Of a DNA stretch of 64,000 nucleotides, positions 9,801 to 17,839 are shown piece after piece. Below the pieces are notes generated by a model, which did not search any database, was not told the origin of the DNA, and saw only the letters and a program-made list of their open reading frames with translations. Source of the stretch: Rhodopirellula baltica. Lineage in GTDB: Bacteria > Planctomycetota > Planctomycetia > Pirellulales > Pirellulaceae. The DNA lies in assembly GCA_002901265.1 (NCBI GenBank), contig PPHI01000020.1, positions 1 through 64,000 on the forward strand, in the 5' to 3' direction. The first letter of the stretch is position 1, and each line of letters opens with the position of its first letter. A program made the position numbers and the translations under genes.

Positions 9801-11007
9801 CATCCGCCAGCGAGGCGGGATCGATCGACAAACCATCAATCACAACGGCGATCGCCGGATCGGAGGTGTCTAAATTGAGTTGCAACCGAACTTTGCCATA
9901 GCCGGTCTGGAAAAAGAATAGAAACCCAATTAACACGAACGCGGACGTCAACACCGAGCCCGCAATCCACATTGATAGTGGGACCACCTTTGGCTGCGGA
10001 TTCGATTTCCAACTCGCGAGTGATTCGATCAGGCTATCGAGTCGAGGGTCATTGGTGTTGGGCGCCCGACGGTCAACGTCCGTGCTCAGTCGACGTGAAA
10101 TACTGCGGATCTCACCGAGCAACGCGTTCATGGTTGCGATGCGCGGCTGTGGACCTTTGCCAAGGCAACGCATGACGAGATTGGATATTTCCGCCTCGAT
10201 GTCACTGCGGACTTCATGTGGTGCAAGTGGCTCCCAATCGGGCGACGCGATCTTCGTCAGGAGTTCTTGATGATTGCCTTCGAACGGTCGAGTACCACAG
10301 AGAAGTTCATAGAAGATCACACCAAGGCTGAATACATCGCATGCAGGGTTGGATTCCTCACCGCTCCACTGTTCCGGCGACATGTAGGCTGGCGTGCCGA
10401 CCACAACGCCTGTTGCGGTGATTTTCTCTGCTGTTCCCCGAGATCGTTTTGCGAGACCAAAGTCGGCAATCACCGGCTGGCCTTGATCGTCGATCAAAAT
10501 ATTCTCGGGCTTCAGATCACGGTGAATCAAACCGGCGGCATGCGCGGTTGATAACGCCGCCGCAAGCTTCTTGATCAAGCCAACGACTTGACGAGTTGTC
10601 CAAAGCGCTTGCCGTCCCATTGCTTGTCGCAATGATCCGCCCCGGAGTAGTGCCATCGAATAGAACGGCACATCCTGGTACTGGCCGACTTCGAAGATGG
10701 GGCAAATGTTTGGATGTTGAACCGCGGCCGCTGCACGCGCTTCACGCTCGAATCGTTGACGCAGTTGGGGCGATTCCAAGACACGCTTCGTCGGTACCTT
10801 GATCGCAACGCTGCGATCCAGCCTTGTATCGTGTGCTCGATAGACCGCACCAAACGCTCCGCTACCCAATTTTTCAAAAACTTGAAAGTGCGCAAAGCGT
10901 CGTGATGTCGTTGGCTGTTCGGTGCTCTGTTCAGCGGCTTTCGCGGTAACTTCGCTCTTGGTTAGGGCTTCGCCGCCGATCTTCTCGCGTTGATAGTCTT
11001 CACTCAT
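6871..11007 (-). CDS. Membrane receptor Ser/Thr protein kinase with leucine-rich repeats
   Basis: 1378 residues. The N-terminal Hanks-type kinase is complete: G-loop GSGAFGAVY (48-56), Lys70 in VAIK, HRDLKPEN (162-169), DFG (182-184), GTPAYMSPEQW. A transmembrane helix follows near 345-367, then a PEGA-like beta segment (VRLQLNLDT...LPEGFHELVV). From about residue 480 to the end there are many irregular leucine-rich repeats (for example LESLDLRSATMG, LKRLSLANSAVTDQAIAAL, LRRLSLAKTEL). The topology predicts a cytoplasmic kinase and a roughly 900-residue external LRR sensor. The ligand is unknown. The neighbouring minus-strand genes encode exported proteins, so they may share a transcript, though spacings exceed 100 bases. 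Confidence 0.9.
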   Translation of the reverse strand: MSEDYQREKIGGEALTKSEVTAKAAEQSTEQPTTSRRFAHFQVFEKLGSGAFGAVYRAHDTRLDRSVAIKVPTKRVLESPQLRQRFEREARAAAAVQHPNICPIFEVGQYQDVPFYSMALLRGGSLRQAMGRQALWTTRQVVGLIKKLAAALSTAHAAGLIHRDLKPENILIDDQGQPVIADFGLAKRSRGTAEKITATGVVVGTPAYMSPEQWSGEESNPACDVFSLGVIFYELLCGTRPFEGNHQELLTKIASPDWEPLAPHEVRSDIEAEISNLVMRCLGKGPQPRIATMNALLGEIRSISRRLSTDVDRRAPNTNDPRLDSLIESLASWKSNPQPKVVPLSMWIAGSVLTSAFVLIGFLFFFQTGYGKVRLQLNLDTSDPAIAVVIDGLSIDPASLADEIELPEGFHELVVTRNGITIQQYKFEVIAGVTTVEQVPIDGISPDQSQIHSIAKQWLESGASLVVKERDLHRSTIRSIDDLPQGSFTVTGIQCNESCVPPVELWTSLDALPELDTLTIENASELTSSIQSRIGRVTTLKDLTLAGLRLDAVSLVGDNQLAGLESLDLRSATMGPAEQSQSLWTSLGSLRRLNLSNTGTLLDDLPIEALPKLESLILSGTPTTDRAGPWLASHTLLSVVDLSQCPITGQLFEVWPVHGSLQSLSLNDCAVTDIDFSRHLKQHLPKRLSLSGTYVTEDFVTSIRQGTPDHEIVWEPTRARNLDEVVAKVVLDSGGEVIWNDKLPSDVQVETADSPRKQSRRLIGIDIGSATRVWEVVDWLPLIARLPALESLSLHSVVISAEQARSLIHSPRLSDVNVALSGLTDEFAAQLANRPQMRSLVIDSTMLGDRLAEAINSGALQTLTITKHPAGQNATFSSLQSVKRLTHLRLDGIPLDDFIETVPDGPHNLAELSCNVASDSAVESLRRWPLLKRLSLANSAVTDQAIAALRSISDLESIDLSGTKIEGATFQSLRKLPLKQLILNNTMLSGPGVLAICSLPHLQRLDLNSTQVDNASLISLTALGELKNVSLDQAWTTVSGRERFRTAMPECDVWPKDEQLNLTHDDLAEILESILKKKGIVNVRVADGSLKRLVSGSEIPQSNMTVVGVDLSAATVTDEDVARLSRLTDLQLLNLWGANCTAKAMMHLQEWSNLQSLTLDGFDLTDRGARYLLACPRLRRLRIADAQLTDAAGQIIQRLTNLELLQLNNIESITPAILESLQTLPQLTTLDVSFPIRGHAKSLARLPSLEYLIFTRCNELSEADFEEISLLRNVQFLTIRKCSLSDEAALSLAKLKRISTLLLEDMVLSARALKRLAGMNQLKSLKLSGLTLDREHVQSLMTLDRLRRLSLAKTELSETDEHMLNLWCTRRKIKFVIE

Positions 11008-11157
11008 CGATTCCCGACTTTCGTCATAGATGAAATCACAGTCAGAACGATCTTAGCGAATCGGAACGGCGTAATAGTGATTCATGCAGAATTTCGTTGA
11101 CGAAGGAACAGATCTCACCATCGAGGCCTCAGCAATGCCTGGGAACCAGTGAATACA

Positions 11158-13377
11158 TCAAAAGGGAAAGCCAAACAGAAGCACGTTACCTTGTAGGTCG
11201 ACAACCTTTGGATTCCGGAAGCGAACCACGGGTTTGTCGAAGACGTTGACCCCGACCCGGCCCCCTTGAATCTGTTTGTGGCTCGATCTAGCGATCTGTT
11301 TTCCGTTGACGAAGGCAAACACCTCGTTACCGTTGACCTCCATCTCCATCCGGTACCACGTTCCTTGTTCGAAGTTTCCAGCTCCCCTCGTGTACCGCCG
11401 AGCCGGATTTCGAAAGGACGACTGGCCATCGACATTGGCCCGCAGGTCCAATGAATCGAATTGAAATGCCCCTGTGTTGATCGACCAAAAGTTGTCTTTG
11501 GGGATTTCGATTGAACAGGCAACCAATCCAATTTCCCTTGTCCCGTGTTCGAGTCGAAACTCGACGGAAAAGCGATAGTTCGTCCAATCGGCATCGCCAA
11601 AATTCACTCCATGCGATTGAGGTTTTCCCTTGACTGGGAGACCGCTGATAATGAGTTCTCGTCCGACTTTTCGCATCGAGCGGCCGCCAACATCGGAGAC
11701 GGACTTGAAAAAGGCCGGTTGCTGAAAAGTCGGTTCCAGTGCGATGCCTTTTTGGATTAACTGGGCGTCAATCTGGTTGTTTGGACCATCAGTGGAAGCG
11801 GCAGCGATCCACGCAATGCTCTTCGATGTTTCCGGTGCAGAGCCTTGCACGTTTCGGATCGACTGGGCGTATTGTTGTACTTGACCGACAGCGACGTCCG
11901 TCAATTCCACGAAGCTGTCATCACCGATGACTTCGAAACAGATTCCGTCGGCACTTTCTGAGTTGATGAAATTTCGCACTGTTGCGCAGCTGCGTCCGTT
12001 CGCATAAACGGTGCACCGGCGATCATGTGAGACGACATCAAAGGTGATCCATTTGAACGGCTGCATGGCGGCGGAGAGTTTTTCTTGTTTATCACCAACG
12101 GTCAACAAACCTTTCACATCAGTGGCATCAGACTCGAGCAAAAGCGTGATTGCTTCTTTCGTTTCAGCGTCATCCTTCCAGCGAACTTTGGCAGAAAACT
12201 TACTATGGCTGCTCAGGCGGACATGGAAAGTCAGATGAGTGTCACGACCAACGGACGGCTTTGAAACGCTGGCTTTCCCGTTTTTGCTTAACCCAAGTAG
12301 AGCATGCTCCGTCAACCGCCACCCGCCTTTGCCACCGGATGTCGAAATCTCCCATCCGGAGTGATCGATTCCGTTGAAGATAAGCGTTTGATAGGGTTTG
12401 TTGGCGGTGTTTCCAGTGGCATTTGACTTCAGGTACTCCGCGAAGTTTTCAAGGATTTTGCGATCGATCGGATCATCTGCTGTTTGCACCCGCGATTCGG
12501 TGAGCTTGTTTGCAACGGCAACCAGTTGGCAGACCAAGTCAGTGTCGTCCGCGTGGATTGCAATGGCATCCTTCCAGTCGGCGACAAAGTCTAGTGGAGA
12601 AACGCTGCTATCAAGTTGGACGACTTTTTTCAACGACGTGTCTGACGACTTTGCGTACGCATCTTTCGCCCCGTTCCAATCGCCCGATTTGACCAAGAAC
12701 CAACGGCCCACCACCGTCCAAGACGCTTGGTCGCTGTCATCCTTGGCGACATGTTCCATTGCGATTTGGAATTGCTTCTCTTCAGCCAGCTCTTTCGCAA
12801 TATTGTCTTTTGCATTCCGTAACCGAGTCAAAGAGTTCGCAACACGGTTCGGCAGACTCGAAAGTATTCGTTCAATAAATCGCAGAGCACCGTCTCGATT
12901 CCCCGCTTCAATCTGCGACTGCGAAAGTTCCAGTGCAAGATCTGTAAATTGCGGAAGCATAAACAGATCAGGCGAATTCGATGCGAAATCAAGCAGCGCC
13001 TTGCCGAACAACTCCGATCTGCTATCGGGCGTTTCGAAGGTCTCGAATCGCGTTAGCAATGCGTTGTACCAAGCGGCATAGCTTTTGCTTTTAGCGCCTT
13101 CTTGCTCAATCGTTACGAGCAACGCGTAGCGCGGAGCGGGATCAAGCTCTTGAGTCTGTAAGAATTGTTGCAGCTTTGGAAGCCGGTTCTCCATAGCGAT
13201 GGGAAACGCCACGTCAAGTTTACTGGAGGCAATCCGGATCTCGTCGTCATTTGGTTTGGGAAGCTTTTGAAGCAATCCCTGGGCGGAAAGAGGAGCACTG
13301 AGGAATTCCAGTGCGGTGACAAGACAGAGGACAGCGGGGGAGCAATACCGGCTATTCAGGAAGAAACTCTGAGCCAT
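11158..13377 (-). CDS. Secreted protein with 3-keto-disaccharide hydrolase-like (DUF1080/LamG) domains
   Basis: 739 residues with an N-terminal signal peptide ending near SAPLSAQG. The first 300 residues are helical and TPR-like (ALRFIERILSSLPNRV, DSDQASWTVVGRWFL). Two concanavalin-like segments follow: about 325-500 (LIFNGIDHSGWEIS, TFDVVSHDRRCTVYANGRS) and about 555-735 (YRFSVEFRLEHGTREIG, WYRMEMEVNGNEVFAFVNGK). Both resemble DUF1080/LamG folds, which in planctomycetes bind or cleave sugars in the periplasm. No catalytic residues could be assigned, so a binding role is as likely as an enzymatic one. It is followed 150 bases later by the LRR kinase gene on the same strand. Confidence 0.72.
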   Translation of the reverse strand: MAQSFFLNSRYCSPAVLCLVTALEFLSAPLSAQGLLQKLPKPNDDEIRIASSKLDVAFPIAMENRLPKLQQFLQTQELDPAPRYALLVTIEQEGAKSKSYAAWYNALLTRFETFETPDSRSELFGKALLDFASNSPDLFMLPQFTDLALELSQSQIEAGNRDGALRFIERILSSLPNRVANSLTRLRNAKDNIAKELAEEKQFQIAMEHVAKDDSDQASWTVVGRWFLVKSGDWNGAKDAYAKSSDTSLKKVVQLDSSVSPLDFVADWKDAIAIHADDTDLVCQLVAVANKLTESRVQTADDPIDRKILENFAEYLKSNATGNTANKPYQTLIFNGIDHSGWEISTSGGKGGWRLTEHALLGLSKNGKASVSKPSVGRDTHLTFHVRLSSHSKFSAKVRWKDDAETKEAITLLLESDATDVKGLLTVGDKQEKLSAAMQPFKWITFDVVSHDRRCTVYANGRSCATVRNFINSESADGICFEVIGDDSFVELTDVAVGQVQQYAQSIRNVQGSAPETSKSIAWIAAASTDGPNNQIDAQLIQKGIALEPTFQQPAFFKSVSDVGGRSMRKVGRELIISGLPVKGKPQSHGVNFGDADWTNYRFSVEFRLEHGTREIGLVACSIEIPKDNFWSINTGAFQFDSLDLRANVDGQSSFRNPARRYTRGAGNFEQGTWYRMEMEVNGNEVFAFVNGKQIARSSHKQIQGGRVGVNVFDKPVVRFRNPKVVDLQGNVLLFGFPF

Positions 13378-13921
13378 CTACGAAGCCTGCAAATTAGGTC
13401 CGACTGAAACACCTCCCTGCGGAGGGGCATGGCATGCTATCACGGCGATATGTCGAGGGCAACGAGGTCAAATTGTCATCGGTGCAAATGTACATTCGTC
13501 GATCGCATGGTTCGTGAAATCGCAGGTTGCTTACACAGCAGATCGTCAGCGGATTTTTCAGGACGTAGGTAGGCAGTGCGACAGTCACCGGGTCAAAGCA
13601 AGTCGTTCAGCCGAAACGGTAGACGTGAACGCTGCTTCATTCAAATGTCGAACATCCGTAACGCGCTGTCTTGATAACGCCCTCACTACTGTCGGCATGC
13701 ACTCACAATTGGACAGTGTGCCCTTAATTTTCGTATTCAAAATGGCAACATCCAGGTCATGCCCAATAAATGGAGGTGCAACTGCGAAAATATTTTCTTA
13801 GAATTCCCAGCGCCCCAAAGCCGGGCCTGCATCCGTTTATTCAAGACGAAATGACCTTTCTATAGAAAACCACCTGCGAATTGCTGTCACTCAATACTTT
13901 CGACGCGCTTGGGGTTTCGAC
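13378..13921. other. Divergent intergenic region without a recognisable gene
   Basis: 544 bases between two divergently transcribed genes. Open frames here are short and have no coding character. It should hold the promoters for the DUF1080-like gene (minus) and the two-component module (plus), but I could not point to convincing -35/-10 boxes. Confidence 0.4.
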
Positions 13922-15871
13922 GTGTTTGGCAAATTCAAATTGCTACGATCGAAGATCATCCTACTCAATGCGTGTATCGCATTTGTTGTGGCTGGCGTTA
14001 TCGGCGGCATCGCCTGTTGGAACTCGAATCAGTCCGCGATTCGCGCGGCGCATGAAGGTTTGAGGGAGCAAACAAGGCTTCAAGCGGCGAAGGTGCGAAA
14101 CAAGTTCTTGGAAATGAAGAACGATGCCTATGTGCTTGCAAATTCTTCTTCGGTCGGTGGGATCGAACGAACGTCGAAGAGAGGCGACTTGGTCGACCCG
14201 CTTGACGGCTCCACGGCAGGTCAGTGGAAAGAACGTCTGACCAACGCGTTCCTATCACTGGCGACGATTCGCGACCACTACACACAGATCCGCTTTATTG
14301 GGATTGCTGATGAGGGCAGGGAACTTGTGCGGGTCAACCGCGTCGCCGGAAAGCTCCGCGTCGTAGAGGAAAATGCATTGCAGCAAAAGGTGTGTGAGCC
14401 ATACATGCAGCGGCTGCTTTCTCACTCGACGAAGTCGCCGTTCTTCAGTGAAGTGACGTTCAATCGTGAGAACAACGCGGTTGGGGAACCAAAGGTTCCA
14501 ACAATACGTTGTGTGGTGCCAACCTACTTTGGGAACCGACTGTTTGGCGCAATCGTCATCAACGCTGACTATGCCGGATGGTTGCAGGAAGCGATCGAGG
14601 TCGCAAATGTCAATCGATCCATGTATGTGGTTGATTCAAACGAGAACTATCTCGTTTATCACCCTGGAACAAGAGGAATCGGGTTCGCGTTTCATCAGTC
14701 GGGTGATTACGTCGGCTCAAAGGTCGTTAAGCGACTCCACACCCTCTCGAAGCCGTTGACCATCCTCGCTGACGACAAAATGTTCTTTTGTTACAAACTC
14801 GTTCAGGACTTCTCCGACCACGAGAGCATGGGAATCGGAGTCATCATTGGGATCGGTGTTGATCAATTGCTGGCGACGCCAAGAAGGCTGAATCAAGTCA
14901 TGATCGGCGTTGCAAGTTTGCTGGTCGCTATGTCGGTCGTCGTCGCAATCGTTCTCGGCTCGAGACTCACCCGTCCGCTGCGTGAAATGTCGATCGAGCT
15001 CAACAAACTCGCGGGGAATCCACACGCATCGATCTCGTTACCAACCACACAGCCAGATGAAATTGGCCTGCTTGCCACCACATTCACCGAAACGTTGAAC
15101 AGCCTTCGAGATAGCCAGTCCGAAGCAATGGAATTGATCGGGCGGCTGGAAGCTTCAAACCGTGAACTGGACGAGTTTGCTTATGTTGCGTCGCATGATT
15201 TGAAAGCACCGCTACGAGTCATCGAAAACGCGACGCAATGGCTAATCGAGGACCTCTCAGGTCTCGACGCCGACAGCTTAGAGAATTTAAAGTTGGTACG
15301 TAGTCGGGCGGTGCGTATGGAATCGTTGCTTGATGACCTATTGACGTTTTCGCGAATCGGACGTCTTTACACGGACGGGTATACGGAGCAAATCCGAGCC
15401 GACGAATTGGTCAACGAGATCGCGTCTCTGGTCAGCCCGCCGAGCGGTATCGAAGTGCGTGTGTGCAAGGACCTCCACGACATTTCTGTAAAACGGATGC
15501 CGCTGGAACAAGTCCTACTGAATCTTGTCAGCAACTCAGTCAAGCATCACGACAAAGACACCGGAACGGTCGAAGTTCGTGCGTTCCAAGACGAACATGA
15601 AATCACATTTGAAGTTGAAGACGATGGCCCCGGTATTCCAGAAAAATACCGCAGCAAAGTCTTCAAGATGTTTCAAACGCTCAAGCCGCGTGACCAGATC
15701 GAAGGGAGTGGAATGGGTTTGGCGATTGTAGAGAAACATATTCGAACGATTGGCGGGGCCATCGAACTTGAGACAGGAAAATTAGGTGGTTGCCTTTTCA
15801 GGATCCACTGGCCCAAGTGTGTTGAAGAAGGAATTCACAAACAAGGGTTTAAATTGTGCGATCCTCAATGA
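13922..15871 (+). CDS. Sensor histidine kinase with periplasmic Cache-like domain
   Basis: 649 residues, GTG start. A first membrane segment (IILLNACIAFVVAGVIGGIA, about 12-32) and a second near 325-345 enclose a periplasmic sensor of about 290 residues with Cache features (RFIGIADEGRELVRVNRVAG, GAIVINADYAGWLQ, YVVDSNENYLVYHPG). A HAMP linker follows, then a HisKA dimerisation domain with phospho-acceptor His424 in YVASHDLKAPLR (the HWE/phytochrome-like H-box), and a HATPase with N box NLVSNSVKHH, EDDGPGIP and GSGMGLAIVEKHI. It ends with an ATGA overlap with the response regulator, so the two are translationally coupled. It probably phosphorylates that partner. Confidence 0.92.
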   Translation: MFGKFKLLRSKIILLNACIAFVVAGVIGGIACWNSNQSAIRAAHEGLREQTRLQAAKVRNKFLEMKNDAYVLANSSSVGGIERTSKRGDLVDPLDGSTAGQWKERLTNAFLSLATIRDHYTQIRFIGIADEGRELVRVNRVAGKLRVVEENALQQKVCEPYMQRLLSHSTKSPFFSEVTFNRENNAVGEPKVPTIRCVVPTYFGNRLFGAIVINADYAGWLQEAIEVANVNRSMYVVDSNENYLVYHPGTRGIGFAFHQSGDYVGSKVVKRLHTLSKPLTILADDKMFFCYKLVQDFSDHESMGIGVIIGIGVDQLLATPRRLNQVMIGVASLLVAMSVVVAIVLGSRLTRPLREMSIELNKLAGNPHASISLPTTQPDEIGLLATTFTETLNSLRDSQSEAMELIGRLEASNRELDEFAYVASHDLKAPLRVIENATQWLIEDLSGLDADSLENLKLVRSRAVRMESLLDDLLTFSRIGRLYTDGYTEQIRADELVNEIASLVSPPSGIEVRVCKDLHDISVKRMPLEQVLLNLVSNSVKHHDKDTGTVEVRAFQDEHEITFEVEDDGPGIPEKYRSKVFKMFQTLKPRDQIEGSGMGLAIVEKHIRTIGGAIELETGKLGGCLFRIHWPKCVEEGIHKQGFKLCDPQ

Positions 15872-16326
15872 ATGGCTGCCAGGAACAGAAGCCTAGCCCG
15901 GAAAGAGGTGAAATCACTGTCTTGCTTGTTGAAGACGACGACGGAGACGCAAAGGCGATCCGCCGAGCATTTAAGAAGGCCAGAATCGGAAATCAATTGG
16001 TCCGTACCAACGACGGCGTCGAAGCGTTGGAGCTTCTTCGAGGGGAGCATACCGAACTAAGTCTCATTCGCCCCTACGTCATGCTCGTTGACATTTACAT
16101 GCCACGAATGGATGGAATCGAGTTAGTGCGGACGATTCGGGCTGACCCCAAGCTAAAGTCAATGGTCGTTTTCATGTTGACGACCTCCGATGACCACCGG
16201 GACAGAATCGAGTCGTACGATTTGAATGTCGCAGGCTACATCGTCAAAGAACTTGCCGGTGAGGATTTCTGGCGATTGACAACGTTGCTTGACAATTATT
16301 GGAGAGTCGTTTGCATGCCGATTTGA
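15868..16326 (+). CDS. Rcp1-like single-domain response regulator
   Basis: About 152 residues. The start ATG at 15868 overlaps the kinase stop (ATGA); a GTG at 15856 is an in-frame alternative. A lone receiver domain with acidic pocket LLVEDDDGDA, phospho-Asp in MLVDIYMPRMDG, Thr/Ser in MLTTSDD, and Lys in YIVKELAG. The extended alpha4 region and the C-terminal extension are those of the cyanobacterial Rcp1 family, the usual partner of phytochrome-like kinases. There is no output domain, so it should pass phosphate on or act by protein contact. Confidence 0.9.
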   Translation: MNGCQEQKPSPERGEITVLLVEDDDGDAKAIRRAFKKARIGNQLVRTNDGVEALELLRGEHTELSLIRPYVMLVDIYMPRMDGIELVRTIRADPKLKSMVVFMLTTSDDHRDRIESYDLNVAGYIVKELAGEDFWRLTTLLDNYWRVVCMPI

Positions 16327-16487
16327 GCAGTCGTTTGGCACAGAAGAAGCCGTACGTCATGGTCGTGTATCCAACGGCAATGTCATGTGCATCGTCATAT
16401 CGCTGTGACCATTCGGCGGGTGCCACCTATTTCCGAGTTATCGCAATGTTCTAATCCGCTGCTACTTTTTTTCGAGAGACTGTTGCT

Positions 16488-17651
16488 GTGGCCATCTCTG
16501 GTAACGATGAAATTCGCATTCTTGTACTCGACGATGATGCCGGAGACCGGAAAGCCATTCGTCGGCTGCTTAGTCGACCCGATTCGCATTTTCTGGTGAC
16601 CGAATTCGCGGACGTCGAAACGGCGGTAGCCGGTGTACAAGCTCAAACGTTCGACTGCGCAATTGTCGATTTTGACATCGCGGGTGACGACGGGATCGAT
16701 GCGACAAAACAAATCCAGGAAAAGTCCCCCGAATTGCCCGTCGTGATGGTGACCGGCCACGGGAATGAAGATGTCGTCCTCAAGGCGATGCGAAGCGGCA
16801 TCTCAGACTACGTCCGCAAAGCCTCGCTCCAACCTCATGTGCTTATCCATGCGATCGAACAGGCAATCAAAAAACGATTGCTGGAGGACTCACTTGCCGA
16901 GCAACAACGCTACATGCGTGATTTTTCACGAGTGCTGGTCCATGACATTTCAGCCCCCGTTCGACAGATCGTTGCTTACACCGAAATACTCGTCCAATCA
17001 CTGGGAGGAAACCTGGACGAAGACCAGAAAGTCTGTCTCGGCCACGTTCAGCGATCCGCACGGTACCTTCAATCATTGATCGCGGCATTGCACCAGTACA
17101 ACATTGGAAATGCCCAAAACATCGAGCTCGCCGAAGTCGACTTGAATTCCGTCGTCGATCAGGCTTTGCAAAACCTCGATGAACAAATCGAGCGCGCGGG
17201 AGCCGTCGTGACACGCGGCAACCTTCCAACCGCTTATGGATCAGAGCCAATGCTTGTTCAACTCATGCAGAACTTGATCCAAAATGGGATCAAGTATCAT
17301 GGTGAATCGCCACCAGTTATCTCGATCGGAAACCGGCCGCTAAATGATGGTGTCTGCATCTCCATTCGCGACAACGGAATGGGGATCGCCGAGAAAAATC
17401 TCACCAAGATCTTCGAGCCCTTTCGCCGTCTACATGGCGATGAGCTCCCAGGCAGCGGACTCGGTTTGGCTACCTGTTCCCGAATAGTCGAAAGCCTGAA
17501 AGGCAAACTCTGGTGCAAGTCCGAGCTCGGTCATGGAACGACGTTCTATCTTAAGCTATTGGCTGATCCCCAGGCGGAAAGTTCGATCCCCGCACCACAC
17601 GGTAGATCCCAACGTGAGAATCGAGTGAGCAACGAAAATTTTGCTCCTTAG
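16488..17651 (+). CDS. Hybrid response regulator-histidine kinase
   Basis: 387 residues, GTG start. N-terminal receiver (ILVLDDDAGD; phospho-Asp near 61 in IVDFDIAGDDG; VMVTGHG; YVRKASL), then a linker helix and a HisKA-like domain with His near 152 in VLVHDISAPVRQ, then a HATPase with LMQNLIQNGIKYH, IRDNGMGIAEKN and GSGLGLATCSRIVE. There is no membrane segment, so it is cytosolic. Receiver-first kinases of this build read the phosphorylation state of an upstream relay. The gene lies 161 bases after the Rcp1-like regulator on the same strand, so the three genes form one module: membrane sensor, shuttle, cytosolic second kinase. The final output is not encoded here. Confidence 0.88.
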   Translation: MAISGNDEIRILVLDDDAGDRKAIRRLLSRPDSHFLVTEFADVETAVAGVQAQTFDCAIVDFDIAGDDGIDATKQIQEKSPELPVVMVTGHGNEDVVLKAMRSGISDYVRKASLQPHVLIHAIEQAIKKRLLEDSLAEQQRYMRDFSRVLVHDISAPVRQIVAYTEILVQSLGGNLDEDQKVCLGHVQRSARYLQSLIAALHQYNIGNAQNIELAEVDLNSVVDQALQNLDEQIERAGAVVTRGNLPTAYGSEPMLVQLMQNLIQNGIKYHGESPPVISIGNRPLNDGVCISIRDNGMGIAEKNLTKIFEPFRRLHGDELPGSGLGLATCSRIVESLKGKLWCKSELGHGTTFYLKLLADPQAESSIPAPHGRSQRENRVSNENFAP

Positions 17652-17655
17652 CAGC

Positions 17656-17763
17656 CTGTTGATTTTAGAGTGTCGCCTTTCGCTCTGCGAAAGCAGCGTT
17701 CTCCACCGCGCTTTGCGGTGCAAAAGCCGACGTACTTCATAGAACAAATTTGAGAATCAACAA
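17656..17763 (+). repeat. MITE-like palindromic repeat, copy A
   Basis: About 108 bases. It starts CTGTTGATTTTAGAGTGTCGCC and ends GAGAATCAACA, giving imperfect terminal inverted repeats. The core carries an internal hairpin (CTTTCGCTCTGCGAAAG). It closely matches the reverse complement of 40001-40109 and partly matches 50146-50215. It lies directly after the stop of the hybrid kinase gene, where its hairpin may also serve as a terminator. No transposase is encoded. Confidence 0.72.
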
Positions 17764-17839
17764 ACTGTTACGCTTGGAACGTTGTGTTCTGAACGCGACA
17801 TGATCTCGACGCCATGCCGCGTGGCGACTCCTTCGCAGA

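Noticed and set aside
13514-13801. 95-codon plus-strand frame in the intergenic region
   Set aside because: No ribosome binding site, no recognisable motif, and composition unlike the real genes around it.
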